Below, piece by piece: positions 22,278 through 34,087 of a DNA stretch of 64,000 nt. Numbering within the stretch: the stretch's first letter is position 1; every line of letters starts with the position of its first letter. This DNA is from Apteryx mantelli (lineage: Eukaryota; Chordata; Aves; Apterygiformes; Apterygidae). Under the pieces are notes generated by a model, which did not search any database, was not told the origin of the DNA, and saw only the letters and a program-made list of their open reading frames with translations. Where the stretch lies: positions 26,432,001 through 26,496,000 of the forward strand of contig NC_089981.1 in the NCBI RefSeq assembly GCF_036417845.1, read 5' to 3'. The position numbers and the translations under genes were made by a program.

Positions 22278-25200
22278 GTAGGCGCCGGGGCCCCCGCGCT
22301 GAGATCGGCGGGTAGGGGGCGGGCTGGATCTCTGCTCGGTCCCCTCGCTCCCATCCCTTCCTCCCCCCCTCCCAGCGCCTCCCCTCAGGGGCCGCGGCGG
22401 CGGCGGGACCCTCGGCCTCGGCGGGCTCCCCCCGGGCGGCGGGGCCTGGGCTCGGCGCCGGGCCTGGGAACGGCCGCAGAGCCGCGCTGCCCGGGCGGCA
22501 CCTGCGAGCGGCGGGGCCGGGGCCACCGTGGGGCCCGTCCGAGGCGCCCTCGCCTCTTCGCTGCCCGGTTCGTGCGGCTCCGGCGAGCCTGCAGGCGGCG
22601 GCGGATCAACTGCCTCGGCGAAGTGCGGTACGGAAAGCGCTGGGGCAGCGCTGCTCCTGACCCGACTCGGTAGCTGCGAGGTCTCCCGAGTAGCAACTCG
22701 TGTTTTTTAGCACGGCCCCTTTCGAAGACGCTTTTTACAGCGAAGAGTGAAGCCTGGGGAGGTGGGTAGCTGCCAGCGCGCGTACAGCGTGAGACCCGTG
22801 TGAAGGCAAGGCTCGGCTGGAGGAGTCGGAAGCTTTTTCGCGCGCGGGCGATGCCGAGTGCTCGCTCTACGTAGGGGGTCTTGTGGGTCCCCGCCGAGAC
22901 TGCCGAGTTTTCCCTGTACTTAGTTTCTCGTTGGCGTTCGGAGTGGGCTGACTAACCTGCTGCTGGTGTGCAATATCGCGGGTCCAGAGAAGTTGGGTGT
23001 TGTCAAACTTGATGCTTAACCCACTCTGCTGTTTTCTCTAAGACCTTTTTAGATGTTAGTTGTAATATATGGAAACGTGCAACCGGCTTACTGTTCGCAC
23101 TTTCATCCAGTTTGTTATTCACCACCAATGCCATGAAAAGAGCAGGTATACCTGCATCTTTGTTAGAATAAGTGACTTCCCACAAACAGCTGTGCTGTTG
23201 TTGGGAAAGAGAAAAGAATAAAGTAGGAAGAAGAGGCACTGAAAAAGAGAGAACTTCGAAAAAAAGAGAGATTCTGATATTTTTCCTAGTCATTGTATTC
23301 TTTATTGCAAATGTTGTCCCAGAACGTAGTGAAATTAAGCTGATTTGGGGGGAGGGAAGACATGCAGAGAAGGTTTTAAATAACAGCCTAGCTTGTTTAA
23401 TGTAAATCTCGTTCTGAATAGAACTGAAGATTCAAGAAGCATCCTGTGATATTTGTAAAAGGTATTGTATTTAGAATATAAACTGTGTTCAAGAGCATCA
23501 TACTGATGGACATTGCATGAAGAATCCAAAAGAGACGGAGCAGCTGTGGGGAGGGGGAGAAACAAAATAACAGACTAACAAAAGTATTCTGGTAGTTGTT
23601 TTTGTTAGCTTGGAATGCAGTGGTGAATGCAGCGGTGTCCTTCATTCCTCTAACACTTCAGTGCCTAGAATGGCCCTGGAAAGAAGTTTCTTTATTGGTC
23701 TGGGAAGAAGAGAAGCTGGTTAAATGGATTTAATATATTTCATTTGCAGGAAAAAGGGACTACAGTAGCCACCAAATTCAGGGGGAGGGGGAAAATTAAA
23801 TTGAAGCAAAGCTAACAAGAATAAATGGACAATGAAAGGAAGCTGCACAGAAGATAAAGACAGTGGGAGAAAGTCAGCACAGGGAGAAGTAAAGAAACAA
23901 ATACTTTGAGATTAGGTAGCCTTTAGTTGAATAAATTAATAAGAAGTATTTAGAATCCCATCCTCTTAAATGCATTGTATTTGAAACTTTTTTTTACACA
24001 GAGATGCTTCTGTATAAGAATAGATAGGAGGTCTCAAGACAGGTTAAAAAACAACTCTTTTCTCCCAATTGATGTAATAAATAAACTTGTGATACTTAAT
24101 TACAGTGTAATAGTAATCCTGATTCTGAAATTTGATGAGGTTCCTCATCACTTCCTTTCAGGCTATTTTGTTGTCATTAAAACTCAAATGTAAAGGTTTG
24201 CCTGTACAGATGATCGGGGTACATAAATGTAAATTGGTGATTTAGTTACTTTTGTCTTTTGGATTGGCTTTTTCCGTAACTACTAAGAAAACAGAGTGCC
24301 TTAAATGGAAAATGGTGTCTTTCAAATCTTAAGTTAAAAAAATCGTATCTGAATCTGTGTTCTTCTTAAACTCAGTACACTTCCTAAACTTCTGAAACAC
24401 TTCTTAAACCCAAACTTCAAACTGCCAGTATTCCTTATCCTGTATTGCTATTATAACTTCGTTTCTGCTGTCTAGCAGGAGAAATGTGAATTAGAAAAGG
24501 AGAAATTAGCTTAGAAAAAAAAAGATGCTGAGGTGATGTTTGGGGTTTTTTGTTGTGTCAGGTTTTGGTATCTCAGACCAGTATTGGTCTATCTAGAAAA
24601 ATGAATTAGTTCAGAGCAGGGCTCCTTATTGTATATCTTTAAAATCTTGAGCAATCTTGATATTTATGTTAGCTTTAAAAATCACAGTAAAATAGCATTG
24701 ATGAGTGGAATGCTATAAGCATAACATTAGCATGACTAGAATCCATAAGATATAATGAGGTTTAAGATCAGCCTTAACATTTAAATAAAAATTTACTGCT
24801 TTTATTTTAGAATGATTGCCTTTGGTGTCCATGGTTAGTGGGATTTTTTTTTTTCCATTTTTGGTAAGAATAGTACAGCAAACTTAAGAATGAGAATGTA
24901 GTACAAATGTAAATTGTTTGCTTCATGGAAGTGTAACTGTAAATACATTTTTCTATTTTAAGTAGAGGATATGATGTATAATTACTTACCAGAACTAGAG
25001 TTCAATTTTTATCAGCAACTGTGAGTAACATCAGTCATCTAACAGAGTACTCACTGAATCCCTTTATACATAGAAAGGTTGCTGTGATGTCAGTTTTTGC
25101 AGAAGACTGCAGAAGTTGATTCTGGGCAGGGCAAGTAAGTGAAGGAGGAAATGTTTTCTAAGCATACCAGTAATGATAAACCTCACTTACTCTGTCAATG

Positions 25201-25769
25201 TTTCGGCATAAATTTTTTTCCTCAAAGCTTGCATAAAAAATATGAGAAATACTACTTTGATCTATACTTTTTTTAGAAGGAATGCAGTTTGAAATCACTT
25301 ACTCTAGTTTGTTCCAAATAGTTGTCGCTTGAGAGTGTTTTTATAAGTAGCGAGAGAAGGCATATTTGCGTATTTCATGCAATTTACAATTTTCAGGCAT
25401 TTGGCATTAAAGTTATAGACATAAAATGCCTTACACGGATCCACTAACAAAAAATAGGAAACTTGCAATATGCAACATTTGAGGGCTTCATGGTATTTGT
25501 GTTAAGTTTGCGTCACTAGTTCGTATCCAGAGGTCAGTTATTGCGTATGACCTAGAAGTAATATGGTCCATATCGAGTTTGTAACTTATAGGTTTCAGTG
25601 TTGCAGTTGGCATTTTTGTTAGTAGTTGTAGCAGAGGCACTGAAAACAGATAATCAGTAACTGATATGCTCTTATCCTTAGGTTGTAGTCACTGCAAAAA
25701 AGCACAGGGTGGTGACAGTGCTGAGGTGACGTTACAAGGTAGATGCTAAAAGTTTACATGAATTCAGTA

Positions 25770-26015
25770 TGCAACTGGACAAATTCCTGGAGGAAAAATC
25801 CATTGGGGGTGTTAAAATATTACAGAAGTTACCATGCAATTTGGAAAGGCCTTGAGCTGCAGATTAGTGGAGACTGAGAGGGTATTGTGGGGAAGTATCA
25901 TTATATGCTTGCCATGGTTTAGCTTTTTTCCTAAGCATTTCTGAAGCCACCCTTAGGGAAAGGATAAGGGCTGGATGAACCTTTGGTGTGACTCACTACA
26001 GCCATCATGTTCAGT
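25770..26015 (+). mobile_element. Old CR1-like LINE 3' fragment
   Basis: GGACAAATTCCTGGAGGAAA, then GCTGCAGATTAGTGGAGACT, and GGGCTGGATGAACCTTTGGT follow in the order of the ancient amniote CR1 3' end. It is heavily mutated. Confidence 0.65.
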
Positions 26016-26949
26016 TTTCCACCAGTGGTTAAAAACATATCTATCTATCTGATTCTGCACATTAAATAAGTATTTAATATTTTCTAATGTGTAAAGCTAA
26101 AAGGTATGTGTAAAGAGTGCACTTCCTCTGTCAGTTAATAATCAACAATTCTTGCTTTCCTAAATGCTAGTTTTGTGACTGAGAAGCATCTGCTGATTCT
26201 AAATGAAACTGTGTAGGTTTCGTGCCTGAGGGGAAACCTGTCTGTTGAAGCAAGTGGTAGAAATAATTTGACTACTACAGCAGAATTGTGTTTGATTAGA
26301 CTGGTAGATCTAACCGGTACAGTGCACAGAGTTAAATCTGCGACAGAGCTGTGTTGACATGGTTTTCTCTCCCTATGCTACTAATGTTTTTGATATATTA
26401 TGTTGAAAGTGTATACTGGATATTTGCAGGGCATATAACTTAAGAAAACTTAGGTACTTAATCATGGTCATCTTTATACAGTGTAGAGTGTTAAATGACT
26501 ATATCAAAGGTGCTGGGCATCTCCATTCAGGTAGTCAAAGTAGATAGTACAAATGTTTCTTCCCTCTTTTTTTCTCTATACTCTCCTTCTTATAAATACT
26601 TGTTATATTTTTGATTGAATCAGATATTTAATTTGTTAAAATCTTGTCTGTACCTTCAGATCAGTATCACTAGTATTGGAACTAATGGAAATGCTAGTAC
26701 AGATGGAGGCTATAGGTTGTCACTATTGTGAGCAGGCCAGTACTGCATGAACAACCAGGATTTTGTCTGTAATAGTGCTGTCACTGGTAGGAAATGTTAG
26801 CAAAGATGCTCTAGTTATAGACCAGGAGCAAACATTATCCCTTAAGGATCTCTGCAACCACGGAGCTAGCTAGGAGTTTGGCTGCTGCAATGGCAAGCAT
26901 GAGATAAAGGTTAGTAAAAGTGAAGCAGCCTTTTTAAAGGAGGAGCTCT

Positions 26950-27139
26950 GCTGAAGAGACCCTGGGGGTCTTGGTAGACAGCTGTTGTGCAGTCTCTGTC
27001 CTCACGGGTCTGTCAAGATCTGCATGCGTAAAGCCCTGAGCACCCTCACCTCATCTATTCTCATAATTGACCTTACTTTGAGCAGGAGGTTGGACTACAG
27101 ACCCTCCTGAGGTCCCTTCCAGCCTTAATTATTCTATGA
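26950..27139 (+). mobile_element. CR1 LINE 3' fragment
   Basis: Bases 27084-27139 match the CR1 3' end (GAGGTTGGACTA, GAGGTCCCTTCCAGCC, ending ATTCTATGAA). Bases 26958-27010 resemble upstream CR1 sequence (ACCCTGGGGGTCTTGGTAGA). The fragment is decayed and 5'-truncated, and it points toward the - strand CR1 copy 230 bp away. Confidence 0.8.
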
Positions 27140-27157
27140 AGTGGTATTTTAGAACAA

Positions 27158-27235
27158 TTTTTTTTTTTTTTTTTGCAAATGATGGACTAATAAGCAAATT
27201 ATTCAGCTGGGGAAACAAAATATTTGGGGCACTGG

Positions 27236-27274
<39 letters not shown>
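27158..27274. repeat. Two poly-T tracts (17 and 38 T)
   Basis: T runs at 27158-27174 and 27237-27274 lie between two converging CR1 copies. Confidence 0.9.
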
Positions 27275-27277
<3 letters not shown>

Positions 27278-27370
27278 GCCTAGAACAGTAGCATGGCTAA
27301 TTTTGATTTTGTGTGGAATATTTTGCATTGCATGTGGATTTTCAAGTGCCCTTTGGAAAGAGAAGTTGAT

Positions 27371-28001
27371 CACAGAATCACAGAATGGTTGAGGTTGGAA
27401 GGGACCTCTGGAGATCGTCTCGTCCAGCCCCCCTGCTCAAGCAGGGTCACCTAGAGCATGTTGCACAGGATTGCATCCAGGCGCGTTTTGAATATCTCCA
27501 GAGAAGGAGACTCCACCACCTCTCTGGGCAACCTGTGCCAGTGCTCTGTCACCCTCACAGTGAAAAAGTATCTCCTCATGTTCACGTGGAAGCGTCTGTG
27601 TTTCAGTTTGTGCCCGTTGCCTCGCGTCCTGTCGCTCGGCACCACTGAAAAGAGTCTGGTCCCATCCTCTCGACACCCTCCCTTCAGATACTTGTACACG
27701 TTGATAAGATCTCCTCTCAGCCTTCTCTTCTCCAGGCTAAACAGGCCCAGCTCTCTCAGTCTTTCCTCATAAGAGAGATGCTCCAGTCCCCTCATCATCT
27801 TTGTAGCCCTTCGCTGCACTTGCTCCAGTAGTGCCACATCCCTCTTGTACTGGGGAGCCCAGAACTGGACGCAGTACTCCAGATGTGGCCTCACCAGGGC
27901 TGAGGAGAGGGGGAGGATCACCTCCCTCGACCTGCTGGCAACACTCTTCCTGATGCACCCCAGCATACCATTGGCCTTCTTGGCCACAAGGGCACATTGA
28001 T
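27371..28001 (-). mobile_element. CR1 LINE, 5'-truncated, 3' end at left, with unbroken C-terminal RT frame
   Basis: Read on the - strand, the element ends in the CR1-type repeat tail (two GATTCTGTGA-like units) at 27371. Before the tail is an open frame of about 183 codons, stopping at 27451, with [60 protein letters not shown] and [13 protein letters not shown]. These are the C-terminal end of CR1 ORF2 (reverse transcriptase). It has no stops or frameshifts but lacks the 5' part and cannot move on its own. The frame runs about 40 codons past the element into flanking DNA. Confidence 0.95.
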
Positions 28002-31000
28002 GGAAAGCATGAAAAACATAGGGGTGACATGGAGAAAAGCACAACTTCAGAGGTGGTTGAAAAGCAAAAGAACCAGTAAAAAGTTCTCAAAAGTGAACTT
28101 CTGAAATAAACAGAAGGAGGAGGTATGAAAGCATTGTTCTGCAAGGAGAAACATTGCAGCAGAACCCAAATTCTTCGCCTTTGTCAAACAATGCTGCTAA
28201 TAGGTTTGGGGCTGTAGGGAATGGAAAGAATCCTGGCCAAGTGCATCGGAGTGAAGCAGCCTGAGATGCCATCAGTTTCATTATTGCTTTTTCTGGTACC
28301 CACATCTAGAAAATACTGTGCAGGAGCAGAACTTGCAGGTATGCTGTCAGGGCGCTGGGAACAAAATAGGGGAAAGATGCTGAGGTGTAGAACTACTCAC
28401 CAACTTCTATATGTGATGAAACTGATGTCAAGTTTCCTGTGGATTTGTCTTCAGCTGATAGGATTTAAAGAATTTTTGCTGTGATTCAAGCATTTATAAA
28501 GATTATTTATGCAATAAATTTGTAGTGTGCAATAATATGAGCTTATGCCACTGTTTTCTTCAGCTGTGACACAATTTCTTGGCTGTCTTGGGTTGCTTGT
28601 TTTTAATGAAACTTAATGGAATTTAATTATCTTTAAGACTTCTGTCCCTTTAGCAGACTTGGTTGAAATGGTGATTGGGCTCAAAAGTTGAGGGGAAGGA
28701 TGGGCTATAGCAGCACAAATATGCTGAAGAAGCTTGCAAGCATATTGCACAAAATCCATGTGTATCCACGTCTGCTGGTGGATTAGTTTGCAATGGCTAA
28801 TGGTGCGGACCACTGGTTCAAGAAGGGGAAGAGTACTTTGTGGCTGTGGGAAACAGATGATGTGCATGTAAATATAGCTGCCTGGGTTAAAATCTGCCTG
28901 GAACACCGTGACTAATGCTTCCGTCCTTTGTCCTTCTTGGAACATTGATCCAAAATCAAGATTCTACAGTTACAAAGCATGACATGTAGTAAGTCTTCTG
29001 TATAGTATTTTGGATGAAAATTGATGTAAATGGAGGGGTTGTAAGCATTTCTATAAGCATGGAAACTGCTAAGATGAGATTTTCAATGGAATTGTTGCCA
29101 ATATTGAAAGATCTTAAAGCATTCCTGGAGACTTCCTGTTCTAGTACTGGAAACACCCTGTTCTTACCTATCTCAAAATCAGAGGCTTTATGTGGTGAAA
29201 CTAATTTTTGGATGTAAATGGATCTTTATAATCAAAGTTAAGAGATGCAGTTACTGGTCTAGGTACAGCGGCCTGGGTATTATTTAGAAGCTAGCCTGGC
29301 TGACTTGAATGAAACAAAAAGGAGTGCTGATTGAGAGTTCACGCTCAATTAAAAATCGTATCTTTAGATAAATGGTTTTTTTTGTTTTGTGTTTTGGAAG
29401 ATTGTTTAGAAATGAGCTGAAGGGGATTCAGTTTTTCAGTTAGTTATTTTAATCTCTTCTTTAAGAAGGCATTTTCTAATTTTGCTAAGATGACTGGATT
29501 AAAGAAGCTACTAAGTTTTAGTGGAAAGATAATAAAATAGAACTATAGCTAAAACACTAACCTTCCAGGACTATTTGTGTATGTATTATTGGAAAGCTTT
29601 CAATTTAAGCCTAACAGTATTTAAAAAAAAAAGAGCTTTTAGTCTTATGAAGGACTGAAACACTCAGGTTTATATTCAAGGACTTATAAAGCTCAAGTGT
29701 CTGTAAATAAGGTTAAGAACAACCATTTTTATTTACATTTCTCAACAGATGCATCTGCAGCACTTAAAAGGAGTTCTTCCAGTTTGAAATAGAAATGATA
29801 AATGAGAAAATATTGATTTTTTTTAAAGGATTTTTTTTACTTTAAAATCAGTTGCTATTAACATATACAGTCTTTTTAAAAAAGATCAATCTGATTATAT
29901 GATTATTGTTTAGATGGTTTATCTGGCTTTCAAAGCCTCTCTAACAAACAGTTCATGCACTGTGTGGAGATTAAAAATCTAAAAGCGAAAAAAAAATCAA
30001 GCTGTTGGGAAAAGCAATAAACCATGTAATACCAGTCATGACTGATGTACAAGCTGTTACACAACTGAAGAATCTGTTGGTGTTTTTTTTTTTCCTAATG
30101 TGTTTTAAGGTACCTGGAAATAATTATTTTACTAGTTGTATAGGAGGGGTGAACCTATGTAAACTGACTTGGCACTTTTTCAAGAAATAAAATGTCTAGT
30201 ACATTAGTTACAGTGTGTGTGTGTGATCTTAAAAAGCCCTTTGTTCTTTCAAAGCATTACTGGGATGATTTCCTCTGCTTTTTTTTCTTGATCTTCTTGT
30301 TTTCAACCACTTCACCCATAGTGATTACACCTGCAGAATCTCTTGTCAGTCACTGTGTTCTCATACTTGCTTCTCTGTTTTGTTTTGTTTTTCTGAAATG
30401 CCTATACTATTTTGGTAGGTCTGTAAGTGACTCTCATCTGACTTACTCATGACTTGACTTGTTGAAGTATCTATTTAGGTGTTTCTCAATTTGTAGCAAT
30501 CTGTGAATCCATCTGGCAGAGGAAGCTTTTGAGCATCGAAGTTTTTTATTTCTTCCTAAGGAGTTTTCCTTGTGTGTGTCAAATATCTTACTGTGAATTC
30601 CTTTCTAGATGATTAGTACTTTCCATAGTATGCTACTGCTGTCTTATTTCACTGAGTTTTTCCCTGTCATCCCATAAAACTGCTACTATCTCTGGTATGT
30701 GGGCAAGATTTGTTAGTTCCTTAGTTATCATTTGATGTTAGGCAAATGCTTTGAATTTGTTTTTAATTAATGGTAAAATAGCCATAGGGAGTTATTTTGA
30801 AAAATTACATTTGTTTTGAGGAAATTCTAGCTACTCTATGTCAAGGCATTACTTTACAAGGAATGCAGGAAATGGTCTGACATATTATCATTGCTTCTGT
30901 ATTTCGTATGGGAGTTCTAGGGAGTTGATGTGCACTGATTTGTGATAGCCATAAAGTATTTCTTGAGAATGAATTACCAAATAATATGAACTCTGTGCTT

Positions 31001-34000
31001 GTTTAGCACTAGAACAGATTATAAATAGAATTTTAAATTAAAAACTTTTTTTTTTTGAAAAGAAAATTTTTTTTCAGCTCTGTTTAAGTAGAGAAGAATT
31101 TTAACATGTACATGAGCAGGTGATGAGATTATCTCTGTTTGAGGTAGCAGGATTTATCACTAATAAAGACATCCCTTGTTCGTTAAGATAGGAAACTAAT
31201 TTAGATTTTTGGGAGCCTTTGTCCTGGTAGACGTGTAATATTCTGTATTGATTTTTCTGATGTTTCTTACCAAAAATCTATAAATTCCTCCTGAGTAAAA
31301 ATTGCTTCATGGTTAGATTTTATATATTTGCTAGAGGAGTACCTGTGTAAATACTTTCTGCTTTTATGTAAGCCTCTGTAACCTAAACTCTCCTTTGGAA
31401 TGAATTTCCATCCCCACTTAGTGGCTTTGATCTGAAGGAGATTGACAGACATCTTGCTGTTTCTTGGTTCTTGATGTTAACAAAGTTTTGCTGTTGCTAC
31501 TTATTTAAAAGAAAAAAAAAAGCAAACAACAGCATTTTACACCTTTAAAATAAGGAGTAATGAGCATTACTCAAAAAAATTACAAAGCAATACACAGGTA
31601 CATAACTGAGTAAATTAATTTTAGATGCTATAGATATATGTATTCAAAATTGCTACTGAAGACATGTTTAGGAAGATTCTGCTAGATTGGAGCCAGGGAA
31701 AGAGGTATGCAGATTTGTGCCTTATTACATCTAACTGAATACATACAGAAAATATTGTCTAAAGTTACTAGATTTCATTGCAAGGGACGTTTAGTCAAGA
31801 CTGTAGCTAAATCAGGTGGTTGAGTTTTTTAGACCTGCTTTTATAGAAATCTTGAAGAAGGTAATATCAGCAAATTACTGCCAGAACAGCATAAACATAA
31901 TAGACATTATAGAAAGTATGAATGCCTGTTTTATTTTAAATTTAGGGAAAGTAAGTGATTTGGAGATGTTTTATCACTTTCAAATTTCTGTTATAATCCC
32001 TTCAGTTGTTTCTATGCCTTTAAAAAAGCAGGGGGAGAGGGAAGAAGCATTTGACAAGTGACAAGTTCTTTAAGTATTTGGAGAGATTGTGCTTTTGAGG
32101 GTAGAGGGATTGACAGCTGAAAAAGTAATTTTACTGTTGCTCACAGTGGTGTGCGCAGTAGCTGAGATGAGAACTATCTCAATTCTTTCAGGATTACTTT
32201 TAGGACTACAATTCTGATGACTTCCAGTTGTTGCAAACATCTCATGAATTCCTGCTGTATGATCAGCAGTGGTCCACATATCTGTTTTTTGCCCGTTTCT
32301 GGGATTTGAATTGAAACATTGTTCTGAGTGTTTGATAGGAGTTCCATGCTGTTCTTGCAAATGGAGTGTGCCCTTCTCTTTGTAAATGTTGCAAAAGTTT
32401 AAATTCTGCTGTCTGCCTTTGAATTTAGGTGGCTACAAATTTAAAAGTTCAAAATGAAGCCAAACTCTGTATGTGAGCGTGTTGACTGATGCAGTATAGT
32501 TAACTTTTGAAAGACATATCTAGGAAGCATTTCTTCCGACGGTTATATCGTATAAATTCACTGTTTAAAAACTGGCATGCAGGATAAAGTCTTGCTAAAA
32601 CTTGCAATTTTATCAGATGCTTTTAAACTGTTTGAAATCTGCAGCCTGATTATAGAATTTGACAGAAATTTGTAGGCTGATTTGGCTTTATAACTGTCCT
32701 CTCTGAGGAAAGAACTTATATACGGCGATCAAACTGCATATGTGTTTGATGACAGAGTGCCTGCCTTGCAAAAATAAAAATCAAGTTCAACTTTTCAGAT
32801 TACTACTACTAATAATAATATCTTTCAACTTCGGCTCTTAGAAGTCACTGGATTTATATCATTACAAGTTTGCAATCAGAGCTTTGGAAAAAAAATGCAG
32901 CACTGTCAGGGGAAAACTAAAATAAATAAGCAATTATTGAGAGACTGGGATCCTCTAGGCATTACAAGTGGATGTACTGCAGCAGGTGTCTAGCAGTGCA
33001 CCATGTTTCCAAGTGCTAAAAAAATGTATGTTTATCTCAAGTCATGAATTGGTGAAACAGTAGCTTGTTGTGAGTAGGAAATTGCTTGGCAAATATGAAG
33101 ATCAAAGCTGTTGATTTTGGCAGAAAAATAAGCTTTCCTACTTTTCATGGTGCCAAACTCATTATAGTTTGGTTCCTATTATAGTTACTTTGAAGACGAT
33201 GTAACTTTGATTCCCCCCGACCCGAGAAATCACTTGCTCTTGCTGCTGTAATTATCAAGCAGCACCATAATGCACTTGATATTCTTCTTCAAAGCTGTTG
33301 CCCGGATAGTTCAGAATAGTCTCAGCAAGTATAAACCTAGTTTTGTTTTTCTGAACAAAATTCAGAAAAAAATTTGTACTGCTCTTCAGAATCCTTAGGC
33401 AACAGCAAAACTGTGAAAATTACACTTATTTCATGCTACTACTTTGTAGAAAAGCCAAGTAGGAATTGGTAAGAATAGCGTGTTTTTGCATCTAAAAATT
33501 TGACATAACAATTTTTGACCAGACATCAGTTAATGAGATTAAAGCCTACTTAGATATTTAGGCAGTCTGAGCAGTTAGTGTAAAGTACATTAGGCTTCTC
33601 ATTAGGACATCATGGGTGGCTAGTAGGCTTAGACTGGCTGCGAAATATTCAGTACACCTTTAAGAGAAGATTTAGAGTGACTGTTCTGTTAACAGGTGAA
33701 TATTAAGTAATCGTGTGTCGCTGATGTGCAACTGAAGGCTGGCCCTTTGCTCCTGCCATCAGCAGAGTATAGGAACTGTGTTTTGCAATGGAGATTCACT
33801 TTGAAGTAAATCTTACTTATGACAGAAAAATATGTAGGTTAAAGATACTATTTTATTTTGGTCTTCTAAAATAAAGTGGGGAATATAAAAGCCTGTAAGT
33901 TAGCATACGCATTTCTGCATGCCTTGATAACAATATACTTTTAACTCCTGTTTTTCACCCATTAGCCTGTACCTATTTCACCAAGTCCCTGTCTGGATGT

Positions 34001-34055
34001 AACAGTTGGCTCTTATTTAAGCTCTGTGAGATGGGAAACATGCTTGCTTGCTTTG

Positions 34056-34084
<29 letters not shown>
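34056..34084. repeat. Poly-T tract, 29 T
   Basis: An uninterrupted T run in PIK3C2A intron 1. No retrogene is seen beside it on either strand. Confidence 0.9.

Positions 34085-34087
<3 letters not shown>

Larger units (their letters stand above)
21540..22720. promoter_or_regulatory. CpG island 2, likely main PIK3C2A promoter
   Basis: About 1.2 kb is very GC- and CpG-rich, in contrast to AT-rich flanks. It holds GC boxes, CGG-type triplet runs (22141-22155 and 22208-22228) and a perfect ETS/GABP-type site, CCGGAAGTGA, at 22126-22135, the usual position just upstream of a start site. Long open frames cross it on both strands, but they are Arg/Pro/Gly/Ala-rich products of stop-poor GC sequence and are not called as genes. 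Confidence 0.8.

Noticed and set aside
21390..22673. 427-codon open frame and several overlapping frames across CpG island 2
   Set aside because: Long because GC-rich DNA has few stops. The product is Arg/Pro/Ala/Gly-rich, both strands are open, and the frame starts in unrelated AT-rich sequence and crosses the promoter.
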